A DNA stretch of 64,000 nucleotides, taken from positions 31,803 through 95,802 of the forward strand of contig JAWSUF010000012.1 in the NCBI GenBank assembly GCA_033549365.1, read 5' to 3'. The notes beneath the pieces were generated by a model. It was not told where the DNA came from, searched no databases, and was given only the letters and a program-made list of their open reading frames with translations. Shown here one piece after another: positions 45,723-54,574 of the stretch (position 1 is its first letter; the number at the start of each line of letters is the position of its first letter). The translations under genes and the position numbers were made by a program. The stretch is from Acidobacteriota bacterium (GTDB lineage: Bacteria > Acidobacteriota > Aminicenantia > Aminicenantales > Saccharicenantaceae).

Positions 45723-46408
45723 CACCGCATCCGCTCGCGTAGGCTCGCATGTTTGATAAACCGCACACCCTTCCGAAGCATGTCGTCAACGGCCTTTTGG
45801 ACGCTGTCGGGCGGTGATCCAACAGGATAGGTCAAATCGCTGAGATAGAACACCTCGTATCCTTTCGCGGCGGCATCCACGGCCGTGAAATAGACACAAT
45901 AATCCGCCGCAAGACCACAGATGAAAACCCGTTTCACATTTCTGCCGCGCAGATAGCCGTCCAGGCCGGTTTCCGTCGCGCGATCGTTCTCCAAAATTCC
46001 GGAATAACTGTCGATCGATGGATGGAAGCCTTTCCGGATGACGGCCTCCGCAAACCGGGCATCCAGGCGGGGATGGAATTCGGCGCCGAAGGTGCCCTGG
46101 ACCGTGTGATCGGGCCATAAGACGGGGCCGATTCCGGGTGCCTCAAAGGGATCGAACGGATTCTTTCCCGGGTGCCGGCTCGCGAAGCTGAGATGATCCG
46201 GAGGATGCCAGTCCTGGGTGAAGACAATGGGAAGGTCGGCTTCTTTGAATACCGCCATCAACTCATTGACTTGATCCACAAAGGCATCCCCTTTTTCGAC
46301 GGCCAGTGCGCCGCCGGGCATGAAATCGTTTTGCATGTCGACCACAAGAAGGGCATCGCCTTCTTGAATGGTCACGGCGTCATGATGTCGAATTCCTTCG
46401 AGCTCCAT
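45722..46408 (-). CDS. pncA: Nicotinamidase
   Basis: A 228-residue isochorismatase-fold amidase converting nicotinamide to nicotinic acid. The catalytic Asp is in LLVVDMQNDFMPGGAL, the Lys in VIRKGFHP and the nucleophile Cys in GLAADYCVYFT; the metal site is FTQDWHPPDH. ATG follows AAAGGAGG. It lies between thi4 and pncB in one operon. A weak inverted repeat (46422-46428 with 46446-46452) overlaps the region just before its ribosome site. Confidence 0.93.
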   Translation of the reverse strand: MELEGIRHHDAVTIQEGDALLVVDMQNDFMPGGALAVEKGDAFVDQVNELMAVFKEADLPIVFTQDWHPPDHLSFASRHPGKNPFDPFEAPGIGPVLWPDHTVQGTFGAEFHPRLDARFAEAVIRKGFHPSIDSYSGILENDRATETGLDGYLRGRNVKRVFICGLAADYCVYFTAVDAAAKGYEVFYLSDLTYPVGSPPDSVQKAVDDMLRKGVRFIKHASLRERMR

Positions 46409-46457
46409 GATGCGCCTCCTTTTGTCCGATCTGCCGTTTCATGCCCGGACAACAAAA

Positions 46458-47258
46458 TTATGCCTCCGGGACCCATGGTGTCTGGCGAATGAGCGTCTCG
46501 GCGACTTTTTTCCCGGACAGCAGCATGCCGCCGAATATCGCGCCCATGCGCGGTCCGCCGAACGCCGCGTTGGCCGACATTCCGGCAACGTACAGGCCCG
46601 GAAAAATCTCCCGCGTGTTCTCCAGCGTCAAGGTCTCCGCTCTTTCGGCCCACATCGACTTCTCGCCCTCGATCATGCCGCTGGGGGTGGAGAGTTTTCC
46701 GGGAATCTTCTTCTGCACGACTTTGACGACTTCCGTCGCATGCCCGGTGGCGTCAACCACGAAGGACGCGCGCACCGCGAGCGGATCGACATGCAGGCCG
46801 GCGATTTCGACCGCCGACCAGTTCATCACGATGCCGATCACCCTGTCCGGCCGCATCAGCACATCCTCGACGCTTGTGCAATTGAAAATCGCAACGCCGG
46901 ATTGCACCGCTTTCGAAGTCAGGGTGGATACGGCCTCCACGGAATCGGCCGTGTGATACCCCGTTTCGTACCGTTGGTGCCGGATCCCGAACTCATCGAG
47001 GACGGGCAATGCGGCATCCTGAACGACGATTTCGTTGAACATCATGCCTCCTCCCCACATGCCGCCGCCCACACTCAGCTTGCGCTCGTACAAGGCGACC
47101 TTTCGTCCCGCGCGGGCCAGGCAGCTCCCCGCCACAAGACCCGCCGGTCCGCCGCCGACGATGGCCACGTCCACCTGAAGATGGTCCATCAGCTTGCGGA
47201 AGTACCGCTCGACGATCGCCTTCGTGACAATCCGTTCGTCGATCTCGATCTTGCTCAT
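46458..47258 (-). CDS. thi4: Thiamine thiazole synthase, sulfide-dependent type
   Basis: A 266-residue FAD/NAD-binding Thi4-family protein: dinucleotide motif [33 protein letters not shown], and the C-terminal [20 protein letters not shown]. Thi4 builds the thiazole of thiamine from NAD, glycine and sulfur. In my alignment the region after DATGH has no cysteine where yeast THI4 donates its own sulfur, so this should be a catalytic enzyme using free sulfide, as in anaerobes. It is first in an operon with pncA and pncB. No TPP riboswitch is visible upstream. Confidence 0.88.
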   Translation of the reverse strand: MSKIEIDERIVTKAIVERYFRKLMDHLQVDVAIVGGGPAGLVAGSCLARAGRKVALYERKLSVGGGMWGGGMMFNEIVVQDAALPVLDEFGIRHQRYETGYHTADSVEAVSTLTSKAVQSGVAIFNCTSVEDVLMRPDRVIGIVMNWSAVEIAGLHVDPLAVRASFVVDATGHATEVVKVVQKKIPGKLSTPSGMIEGEKSMWAERAETLTLENTREIFPGLYVAGMSANAAFGGPRMGAIFGGMLLSGKKVAETLIRQTPWVPEA

Positions 47259-47328
47259 TTTATCTCCTCGTTATCCGGCAGAGACCCTCTCTTATTCGTC
47301 TTGGAAGCCGATATGCAGCGAAAAAACA

Positions 47329-47356
47329 ATTATGCCGCCGCGGGTTCAGTTGTCAA
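47329..47356 (-). promoter_or_regulatory. Promoter of the thi4-pncA-pncB operon
   Basis: TTGACA (47356-47351), 16-bp spacer, CATAAT (47334-47329) on the minus strand. The leader to the thi4 ATG is about 64 nt. Confidence 0.6.
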
Positions 47357-47387
47357 GAAAACGAACCTCAAACCTCGGCGGCAGGGG

Positions 47388-47684
47388 TCATTCGGGCGCC
47401 GTCCGTAGCCTGCTGCATGTGATGCCGGATCTGCTGAACCAGCGTTTCCGGTCCGCTTTCTTCCATATGATCTTGACGACCGGTTGGCCCCCGGCCCACT
47501 TGCCGGAATGCCACTTGCCCACCTTGACATCGAGCACATCGCGAAACGCAATCATGAAAGATTCATCCATCCCGAACTCGCCGATTCCCCGCGCCAGGAG
47601 CCCGTCCTTGGCATAGCGCCGCCACCACTTCCCGTCGATTTCAGTTCCGAGATAATGGCCGCGTTTTTTTTCCATCGTGTCCAT
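47388..47684 (-). CDS. Small conserved protein, possibly frameshifted near its C-terminus
   Basis: A 98-residue protein beginning MDTMEKKRGHYLGTEIDGKW (an ATG at 47675 is an alternative start). The tryptophan-rich start and VGKWHSGKWAGGQPVVKIIW core resemble a family of small beta-rich proteins I have seen without known function. After KIIWKK the frame turns Arg-rich and ends, whereas the neighbouring frame continues as SGPETLVQQIRHHMQQAT to a stop at 47368, which looks more like a natural C-terminal helix. A one-base indel is possible. Confidence 0.55.
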   Translation of the reverse strand: MDTMEKKRGHYLGTEIDGKWWRRYAKDGLLARGIGEFGMDESFMIAFRDVLDVKVGKWHSGKWAGGQPVVKIIWKKADRKRWFSRSGITCSRLRTAPE

Positions 47685-47701
47685 GCTTATCTTCGATCAC
47701 A

Positions 47702-47730
47702 AATCTAGCGCCCCTTGGCTGTGTTGTCAA
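47702..47730 (-). promoter_or_regulatory. Promoter of the small protein gene
   Basis: TTGACA (47730-47725), 17-bp spacer, TAGATT (47707-47702) on the minus strand. The predicted leader is only about ten bases. Confidence 0.5.
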
Positions 47731-47840
47731 GACAGGCGGCATTGCGGGATCTTGGTTTTCGAGGCAACCCTATGGGCGGATCGGCGTCTACACTTTCGAA
47801 TCTCTCTCGAGAGAAATTTCGGAATCGAAAGGCTGAAACA

Positions 47841-49106
47841 ATGACCCGAACACGCCTGATCACGGTGGTTTTAATTTTGAGCGCGATGACGGTTCTCTGC
47901 AAACCGGGTGTTCCTGACCCGGAACCGACCGCCCCAACCTATATGGACAATTTCCGGAAAATCGTCGATCAGCCGCTTCCCATGATCGAATTCCTTCAGG
48001 AGGGACCGCTGGACGGCGATCTGGATTCGGCCGCACTCCGCCTGCCCGAAGAGCTGAGCACCGCCGGGTTTCCGGTTGAAGAGACAACCCCCGGACAGGA
48101 AATCCGCATCGGAGGCAAGACGGTTCCAGTCGAGGAACATGTTGCCTGGAAACATTTTGAAACGACGGGCGTCAGCACCTGGATCGACCTCCTCGAATTC
48201 GAAAGCGAGGCCGCCTGCCGGGAGCTGATGAGCCGGAGAGGGCAATGGCACAGCAGCGCCACGTGGCCCGACTCCTTCCGCTTCTTCACGATTCGAAGCT
48301 CATCCGGCCGGAATGCCGTGGCGGCCGTCGTCCGGAACGGAACACGACTGTTCAATTTCGGTGTGGATATTCCTTTCGAGATCCTGCATCCCGATGACGG
48401 GGACAATACGCCGAAGGAACTGGCATTTATCGACGAGGCCATCGATTCGCTGACCCTGTTGATGAATGCAACCGCCCGGGCCCTGGCCGATCCCCATGCG
48501 GTCACCTGGATCCCGCCGGCGGTTCCCAACGAGGACGAGGTCCGGCGGATGAGAACGACTTCTTTCGTCCGGCTCTGGAGTGAAGTCAAAGCCAACTTTG
48601 TGTTCCTGGACAGCCGCCCGGAACTGGATTGGGAACGGGTCCTGGATCTTTACCTTCCCCGCATCGAGGCGGCCCGGACACAGGAGGAATATATCCGCGT
48701 CCTGCAGGATTGCATCGCCCTTCTGCGGGACGGTCACACGTGGGTTGGCGGGATCCATTCTTATGACAGGCCGCTTTTGAACATCGAACCTATTGAGGGC
48801 CGTCCGGTCGTCACCGGCGTGGGAATGACACCCGAGATGCAGGCCACAGGAATCCTTCCGGGAATGGAGTTGATCGAAGTGAACGGCGAACCGACGGGCG
48901 GTTCGACCGGGCAGCCGCTGCGCATCATATTGTACGGAACATCCGCCGGCATCTGCACGAAGTGGGACTTCTTTCCGGACGGGACCGATTTCGTCGGCGT
49001 CGGGATCCGTCCCGATCTTGAGGTGCGGCGGACGAAGGCCGACGTCGTCGCCGGCGCCGACCCTGTCCCGGCCAAAGCCGTGGAGATCCTCCGCCGAACA
49101 CATTGA
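47841..49106 (+). CDS. S41-family peptidase with the catalytic core deleted in frame
   Basis: A 421-residue exported protein with a hydrophobic N-terminus (about residues 6-22). The S41 helical domain includes the LLRDGHTWVGG motif, followed by the start of a PDZ-like part ending GMELIEVNGEP. This joins directly to TGGSTGQPL ... DGTDFVGVGIRPDLEV, normally the end of the S41 domain after the catalytic serine. The segment that should carry the nucleophile, roughly 150-200 residues, is absent, so it should be inactive as a protease. ATG 47841 has AAAGG upstream; the longer frame is not supported. Confidence 0.7.
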   Translation: MTRTRLITVVLILSAMTVLCKPGVPDPEPTAPTYMDNFRKIVDQPLPMIEFLQEGPLDGDLDSAALRLPEELSTAGFPVEETTPGQEIRIGGKTVPVEEHVAWKHFETTGVSTWIDLLEFESEAACRELMSRRGQWHSSATWPDSFRFFTIRSSSGRNAVAAVVRNGTRLFNFGVDIPFEILHPDDGDNTPKELAFIDEAIDSLTLLMNATARALADPHAVTWIPPAVPNEDEVRRMRTTSFVRLWSEVKANFVFLDSRPELDWERVLDLYLPRIEAARTQEEYIRVLQDCIALLRDGHTWVGGIHSYDRPLLNIEPIEGRPVVTGVGMTPEMQATGILPGMELIEVNGEPTGGSTGQPLRIILYGTSAGICTKWDFFPDGTDFVGVGIRPDLEVRRTKADVVAGADPVPAKAVEILRRTH

Positions 49107-49168
49107 ACTCCCCGATAGCCTGTGATACAAGCAGGGAGGAATTATCCGAATGTCGTTTGGAGGTCGCG

Positions 49169-51280
49169 ATGAAAAAAGCAAAAATCTTGTCTCTTGCCAT
49201 TTCCATTCTGATTGCCTTAACGGTTCAGCTCGAAGCCCGAAATCATGACCCCGTCCTATCGGAAAAAGACCTCCGGGCCCTGAACAACGAAATCTCGGGC
49301 GAGCGGACTCTGGATGCCATCAGACACATGGCCCATTTCCACAGGCTGCAGCCGGGCCGGGACTATCTTCAGGCCGCAGAATGGGTGGCGGAACAGGCGA
49401 AAAAGTCGGGTCTCAGCGACGTCCGAATCGAAAGATATCCGGCGGACGGAGACATCTCTTATTCGATGACCCGGTCGAGTCCGGCCTGGGACGTCCGGTT
49501 CGCCGAACTTTGGATCACGCGGCCGAAGGAAGAAAAGCTGACAAGCTTCCATGACATTCCCGTATCCCTGGCCATCATGAGCCGGAGCTGCGATGTGGAG
49601 GGGGAACTGATCTTTGTCGGAGCCGGGACCTCCCGCTCGGATTATGAAAATCGCAGCGTCAAAGGAAATGTCGTTCTGGCGACCGGCCCGATGGGTTCCG
49701 TCACATCCCTGGCCGTGGATGGCTACGGCGCCTTGGGCGTCGTCGTGATCAACCAGCGCTTCGCCCATGACGAGCCCGACGCCGTCAGCACGACGAGAAT
49801 CCGCGACGAAACACCGGCGTTCGGATTCGGCCTGTCCCGGCGGCGGGGCGAAGAACTGCGCGACCGCCTGCTTCGCGGCGAAAAGATCTTTGTCCGGGCC
49901 GTCGTTGAGACCGAAATCGGGCCCGGGCATTACGAAAATGTCGTCGCCGTGATTCCCGGAACGGAGCTTGCCGGCGAGGAAATCCTTCTCACGGCCCACC
50001 TCTGCCATTACAAACCCGGGGCCAACGACAATGCCAGCGGAAGCGCCTGCCTCCTGGAGATCGGCCGGGCCCTCGTCCGGCTCATTGAGGACGGCAAAAT
50101 CAAGAGGCCGAAAAGAACCCTTCGTTTTCTCTGGGTTCCGGAATTCAGCGGCAGCATCGCCTTCGCCGTCAAACACCCCGACATCATCGAAAGAACCGTT
50201 GCCGGAATCAACCTCGACATGGTCGGACAGTATCTGAACGACAATAACTCCACATTTTTCCTTCATCTCACACCTCATTCCCGGCCTCATTACATCAACG
50301 ACCTTCTCATCAACCTGGTCGAATTCGTAACGGCAAACAACATGGAATCCCTGGGCACGGAGTCCCGCTTTCCCGTCCTTTCGCTGACCGGAAGCCGGGA
50401 TGCCTTCCGATCGAGAGTCATGGGATACACGGGCGGAAGCGATCAGCACATTTTCAATGACGGCCTGATCGCCGTCCCCATGCCCTTTTTCAACGCCTGG
50501 CCGGACCGCTATTATCACGCCAGCGGAGATCAGCCCGAAATCTGCGATCCCACCCAATTGAAACGATCCGGCGTGCTGGCCGCGGCCGCTGTTGTTTTTC
50601 TTATGGACGACTGCCCCCATAAAGCCCGGCGCCTGGCCGGAGAAATCTCGGCCGTGTCCCGATCCCGGATCGCCCTGGAACTGAAGCGCGGCTTAGCCTG
50701 GATCAATCGGGCCGGGAAAGAGGATCTTCACGACGCTTACAAAGAGGCTCTCAATTTCATCGACCAAGCCTACAAGCGGGAAACCGCCTCTCTGCTGACG
50801 CTCAAAGATTATTCCAGGCGGGAAGGAAACCCGGCCGGCTATATCGATCAACTTGCGGAAACGTTGAGCCGGGAAAAAGCCGGGACCCGGGAGCGATTGA
50901 AGGATCATTACCTTTTCACCTGTCAAATCATCGCCGTGACGCCGCAGGACATGTCCCCATCCGAAGATGAAATACGGGCCGCCGGGATTATCCCGCGCCG
51001 AAACAGAGAGTGGATCGGTCCCGCCGGAACGGGATTCCTCAGGGAAAAAACGGGAGCCCCGGACAGCGCCTTCAACCTGCCCCTTTTCCGGGAAAACAGG
51101 CTCATCCCCTACGAAATCCTGAACTTCATCGACGGCAAAAATAGTCTGATTGATATCCGAAACGCCGTAAGCGCCGAGTTTCAGCCCATTCCGCTGAAAT
51201 GGGTCGAGGACTATATCGACCTTCTCGTTCGTGCGGAGCTGGTTTTTTGGAACGCGGAGAACCTGTCAAGCCATATATAA
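49169..51280 (+). CDS. Exported M28-family aminopeptidase with PA domain
   Basis: A 703-residue zinc peptidase with a signal peptide (about residues 4-22). A PA-like insert (about 120-230) precedes the M28 domain. Zinc and catalytic residues are visible: AHLCHYKPGANDNASG, WVPEFSGS, NLDMVGQY and the final His in RYYHASGDQPE. The C-terminal 200 residues end in a winged-helix-like segment. ATG 49169 follows TTTGGAGG. It lies 62 bases after the S41-like gene and may be cotranscribed. Confidence 0.85.
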   Translation: MKKAKILSLAISILIALTVQLEARNHDPVLSEKDLRALNNEISGERTLDAIRHMAHFHRLQPGRDYLQAAEWVAEQAKKSGLSDVRIERYPADGDISYSMTRSSPAWDVRFAELWITRPKEEKLTSFHDIPVSLAIMSRSCDVEGELIFVGAGTSRSDYENRSVKGNVVLATGPMGSVTSLAVDGYGALGVVVINQRFAHDEPDAVSTTRIRDETPAFGFGLSRRRGEELRDRLLRGEKIFVRAVVETEIGPGHYENVVAVIPGTELAGEEILLTAHLCHYKPGANDNASGSACLLEIGRALVRLIEDGKIKRPKRTLRFLWVPEFSGSIAFAVKHPDIIERTVAGINLDMVGQYLNDNNSTFFLHLTPHSRPHYINDLLINLVEFVTANNMESLGTESRFPVLSLTGSRDAFRSRVMGYTGGSDQHIFNDGLIAVPMPFFNAWPDRYYHASGDQPEICDPTQLKRSGVLAAAAVVFLMDDCPHKARRLAGEISAVSRSRIALELKRGLAWINRAGKEDLHDAYKEALNFIDQAYKRETASLLTLKDYSRREGNPAGYIDQLAETLSREKAGTRERLKDHYLFTCQIIAVTPQDMSPSEDEIRAAGIIPRRNREWIGPAGTGFLREKTGAPDSAFNLPLFRENRLIPYEILNFIDGKNSLIDIRNAVSAEFQPIPLKWVEDYIDLLVRAELVFWNAENLSSHI

Positions 51281-51334
51281 ATCTAACCATGGGAGATCTC
51301 CACGAGGGAGTTGGCTTTTCAGGTTGCGGGAACC

Positions 51335-51365
51335 GGCCGGTTGTTAGCCGGCTTCCAGATTTTTT
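51335..51365 (+). terminator. Weak terminator between the M28 gene and res
   Basis: Stem GCCGG/CCGGC (51336-51340 and 51348-51352) with a 7-nt loop, followed eight bases later by six T (51360-51365). The stem is short and the T run is offset, so efficiency is doubtful. It lies in the 97-base convergent gap. Confidence 0.35.
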
Positions 51366-51377
51366 CGTGCTTGGCGT

Positions 51378-54071
51378 TTACGATCTTGGAGAGTATGAAG
51401 CGGCCAGCCCCTGAAGCGTCTTGTTATCCGTAATCACGTCATGCGGAATGAGCAGATACGTCCACGGCTTTCCTCCGTGCGGCTTCTCATGCGCGGTGGC
51501 AAGGGAGCACCATTCCGCCGCAGCTTTGGCCTTGGCCAGCACATCCGCGTCGTTCATCTCGCTTGCAGCTTTCGGTTCGCAGAGAAACTTCACAGTCTTC
51601 GTCTCGACCACGAAGTCCGGCTCGTAGGACGCCTCGCTCGCGTAGTAAATCCGGAAGTCGCCCTTGGCGGGCTTGAACCACTTCAGCACTTCCTTGTCGT
51701 TCTCCAGAACCATGGCGAACCGTCGCTCCGAGTCCGAGTCGAACTTTTGGACCCGGTAGAGGCACTTCCCGAATCCGGCAAAGAGCATCTTGCGGATGTC
51801 CTGCTTGTCGGCGACGGGTGCGCGGAAGTCCCGCTCGGCTTCCCCGGCAGGAGCCGAGTAGTTGTTGGGGCGCATCGTCGTGATACCCTTGCTCACATGC
51901 GCTTCGTAAGCCTCCGCCTTCTCCTCAAAGTGTTCCTGCATCTGGGCATGGATCAGATTGACCAACGCCTGCTGGTGGTATTGAAGAACGTTCAGCACCT
52001 CGTCCTCGTTCTTGAGGTAGGACCGGAGATGCGCCACGGCCTGCCCGGCCAGCTTGTAGAGCAGCACCGCGTGGTCGTCATAGCAGATGTCGTTGAAATC
52101 AATGAGGCCGCGCACGAGATAGTCCTCGAGCTTCTCCTCCGGGACGATGCCCGTGCCGCTCATAAGCCGATATTGTTCCCGTCGGTGCAGTTCCTGGATG
52201 AGAATTTCGTTGTCCACCGGCTGGAGGCGAACGCCGGCGAGATTGAGATTGAACTCCCGATATCCGCGGACCACATCGCCCACGGGCTGGACCGTAATGC
52301 GGGGGATGTCGATCGAAAGCGCGTTCCGCAGCGTGATGGTCTTGGCCACGACCTCGGCCACGTTCACGGCTTCCGCGATCCCTGCCAATTCCTGCTGCGC
52401 CGGCGAAATGATCTCCTTGACCTTTTCGACGATCTGCTTCTGGATTTCCGGTTTTGTCAGATCGGCGGAACGCGGCAGGCGCTCGAACTCCCTGCGGATG
52501 ACTTCGAGCGTCGCCTTGGCCGCTTCCTGCTCCTTGGGGTTCTCGAACAACAATTTGGGCTGCTCAACCCTGTACTCACTCTCACCCTCCGCTACGGCCA
52601 AAGGCTGAATCCGGTGAATGATCTCCGGCTCAGCCACCACGACCTTGGACCGTTCGTCGGTAACATATACGACCTTCAGGCCGCCCCGGATGACGGAGTC
52701 GGGGCTGTTGGCATAGTCCACGATCTCCTGGAATTTATCGTGGGAGACAATGGTCAGCCGATCCACCGCACTCATACCGGTGCGTTTCCCGTAGGGCAGG
52801 CGCAAACCCCGACCGATGGACTGCTCCACCAGCGTCTTTGAGTTCGCGGCCCGGAGGGGGACAATGGTGTACAGGTTCGTAACGTCCCAGCCTTCCTTGA
52901 GCATGTTCACGTGGATGACGATCTCCGTCGGGTTGTCCGGCTTCTCAACGTTGATAAGTTGCTCGACGGTCTCGTCCCTCTCCTCGCCGCTCTGTTTGGA
53001 GTGAACCTGAATGACCTTGCCCTTATATCGGCCCTCGAAAAACGCCTCATCCTCGATAGCTTTCATGAGCGCGTCGGCATGCCCGGTGTCCCGGGCGATC
53101 GCCAGCATGAAGGGTTTTACGATGGGCTTGCCGTTCTCGCGGGCGTAAACCTCCAGTTCCACCTTCGTGCTTTCATGGATGCGCACGCCGTCTTCCAGTT
53201 TCAGCCGTTCCAGCCCGACGTCATCGTAATTCTTCGGATTGAAGTTCTCGCGGGTGGCCACGGCGGGTTCCTTGACGAACCCATCCGCCATGGCGCTCGA
53301 TAGCGGGTAAGCGTAGATGACGTTCTGGAACACCTGCGTCCCGCCGCCGCGTTCCACATGCGGAGTAGCCGTGAGTTCCAGGCCCAAGACGGGCTTCAAC
53401 TCGCCGATGGCCTTCATGCCCGCCGACGCCCTGTAGCGGTGCGACTCGTCCATGAGAAGCACGAGGTCGTCCAGCTTCGAGAGGTAGTCGAAGTAGCTCT
53501 GGCCGATATACTCCTGAAGCCGCCGGAAGCGGGGAACGTTGGTCTTCTCGGCTCCCTTGGGCGTTTCCGTGCTCGTGATCTTCGAGATGTTGAAGATATT
53601 GATGTGGACGTTCGATTCGAAGAGCCGGCCGCTCCGAACTCCCCGGCCGCTCTCGTAGTTGTCGCCGGTTATGATCTCCGGCGGCTCGACCGCGAATTCG
53701 GCGATGCCCTGGAAGACGTATTTCGGCGTATTTGGCGTGAAATCGGCGATGAGCTTGTTGTAAATGGTCAGGTTCGGTGCGAGGACGAAGAAGTGCCGGA
53801 TGCCCTCGGCCTTGAAAAGGTAGGCGATGAACGCCCCCATGAGCCGGGTCTTGCCTACGCCCGTCGCCAGGGCGAAGCAGAGCGAGGGGAAGTCCCGCTC
53901 GAAGTCCGTGACCGTGGCATATTCGGCCTGAACGGCCTTGAGCGCCTGGGCCACGTCGGTGTTCTTCTCCAGCGGCACGATGTCGCAGAGCCGTGCGAGA
54001 ATCTCCAGCGAGTCGCGCTGGGGCGGCCGGAGGCTCAGGCGGTTGGCGATGATGTTGATGTGCCTATTCAT
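51378..54071 (-). CDS. res: Type III restriction enzyme, Res subunit
   Basis: An 897-residue SF2 helicase-nuclease. Walker A is ATGVGKTRLMG (about 69-79), the Walker B box is LLMDESHRYRA, motif III is LELTATPH and helicase motif VI is QSIGRGLRLPYGKR. A PD-(D/E)xK-like endonuclease region near the C-terminus reads EPDFVVET ... FLCEPKAA. With Mod it should cut unmodified DNA after ATP-driven translocation or sliding. ATG 54071 follows GGGAGG and overlaps the stop of the DUF1016 gene in ATGA; the longer frame is not used. It is the last gene of the defence operon. Confidence 0.9.
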   Translation of the reverse strand: MNRHINIIANRLSLRPPQRDSLEILARLCDIVPLEKNTDVAQALKAVQAEYATVTDFERDFPSLCFALATGVGKTRLMGAFIAYLFKAEGIRHFFVLAPNLTIYNKLIADFTPNTPKYVFQGIAEFAVEPPEIITGDNYESGRGVRSGRLFESNVHINIFNISKITSTETPKGAEKTNVPRFRRLQEYIGQSYFDYLSKLDDLVLLMDESHRYRASAGMKAIGELKPVLGLELTATPHVERGGGTQVFQNVIYAYPLSSAMADGFVKEPAVATRENFNPKNYDDVGLERLKLEDGVRIHESTKVELEVYARENGKPIVKPFMLAIARDTGHADALMKAIEDEAFFEGRYKGKVIQVHSKQSGEERDETVEQLINVEKPDNPTEIVIHVNMLKEGWDVTNLYTIVPLRAANSKTLVEQSIGRGLRLPYGKRTGMSAVDRLTIVSHDKFQEIVDYANSPDSVIRGGLKVVYVTDERSKVVVAEPEIIHRIQPLAVAEGESEYRVEQPKLLFENPKEQEAAKATLEVIRREFERLPRSADLTKPEIQKQIVEKVKEIISPAQQELAGIAEAVNVAEVVAKTITLRNALSIDIPRITVQPVGDVVRGYREFNLNLAGVRLQPVDNEILIQELHRREQYRLMSGTGIVPEEKLEDYLVRGLIDFNDICYDDHAVLLYKLAGQAVAHLRSYLKNEDEVLNVLQYHQQALVNLIHAQMQEHFEEKAEAYEAHVSKGITTMRPNNYSAPAGEAERDFRAPVADKQDIRKMLFAGFGKCLYRVQKFDSDSERRFAMVLENDKEVLKWFKPAKGDFRIYYASEASYEPDFVVETKTVKFLCEPKAASEMNDADVLAKAKAAAEWCSLATAHEKPHGGKPWTYLLIPHDVITDNKTLQGLAASYSPRS

Positions 54072-54574
54072 TTTGCGCCTCCCGTCTTTGTCGGGCCGGA
54101 CAGCGTCCAAGACAAGTTCGGATGAAGCCAGCCCGGCTTCCAGGATTTCGCACTCACCGCGTGCGGGATGACCGCCAAGGGCATTGAGACCATATCGTTC
54201 CATTCTCCACGCACTGCGTGGAGAATCCCTCGCGAGCGATGATCCGCCGATTCCGCACGCACTGCGTGCGGAATCACAAGTTCTGGGTATCCCAGATAGA
54301 ACGCCCTGAAGGTCTCCAGATTGCGGACGGCGAAACCACGGCCATAGTCCTTCACCAAACGCTTCGATAGGTTCTCGATCAGCCGCTTGCCGTATTCGGC
54401 CCTCGCTCGGCCTTTCTGCTCCTCTTCCACGATCTCCCGCCCGATCAGCCAGTTCGCGACCACCTGCGTCGTATTTACCGAACGGGCCACAGTGCTTCTC
54501 GCGGAATCCAGTATCTTCCGGATACGTTCATACACTGGCGACGACGGCCTCGATATGCCCGTTTTTCGCTTCAT
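54068..54574 (-). CDS. Truncated DUF1016 (YhcG-like) protein with palindromic inserts
   Basis: A 168-residue protein. Residues 1-95 are a good DUF1016 N-terminal domain (ANWLIGREIVEEEQKGRARA, GKRLIENLSKRLVKDYGRGF). Full-length members are around 350 residues with a C-terminal PD-(D/E)xK nuclease, which is missing here. The middle contains three related in-frame segments, VIPHAVRAE, ILHAVRGE and VIPHAVSAK, encoded by palindromes. The sequence then reads LHPNLSWT, as in intact relatives before their nuclease domain, and diverges. It overlaps both mod and res by four bases, so it remains translated in the operon. Confidence 0.7.
   Translation of the reverse strand: MKRKTGISRPSSPVYERIRKILDSARSTVARSVNTTQVVANWLIGREIVEEEQKGRARAEYGKRLIENLSKRLVKDYGRGFAVRNLETFRAFYLGYPELVIPHAVRAESADHRSRGILHAVRGEWNDMVSMPLAVIPHAVSAKSWKPGWLHPNLSWTLSGPTKTGGAK
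54145..54275. repeat. Three palindromic repeats inside the DUF1016 gene
   Basis: Two perfect palindromes with an ACT centre, ATTCTCCACGC-ACT-GCGTGGAGAAT (54202-54226) and a 27-bp relative (54249-54275), plus an imperfect third copy (54145-54169). Their centres are 57 and 48 bases apart, both multiples of three, so the reading frame is kept. Each could form a hairpin in the mRNA. Confidence 0.85.

Noticed and set aside
47259..47328. TPP riboswitch in front of thi4
   Set aside because: The conserved CTGAGA and downstream THI-box elements are not present in the leader.
54145..54275. CRISPR array
   Set aside because: The three repeats are palindromes of different sequence lying in a coding frame with no uniform spacer length; no cas genes are nearby.
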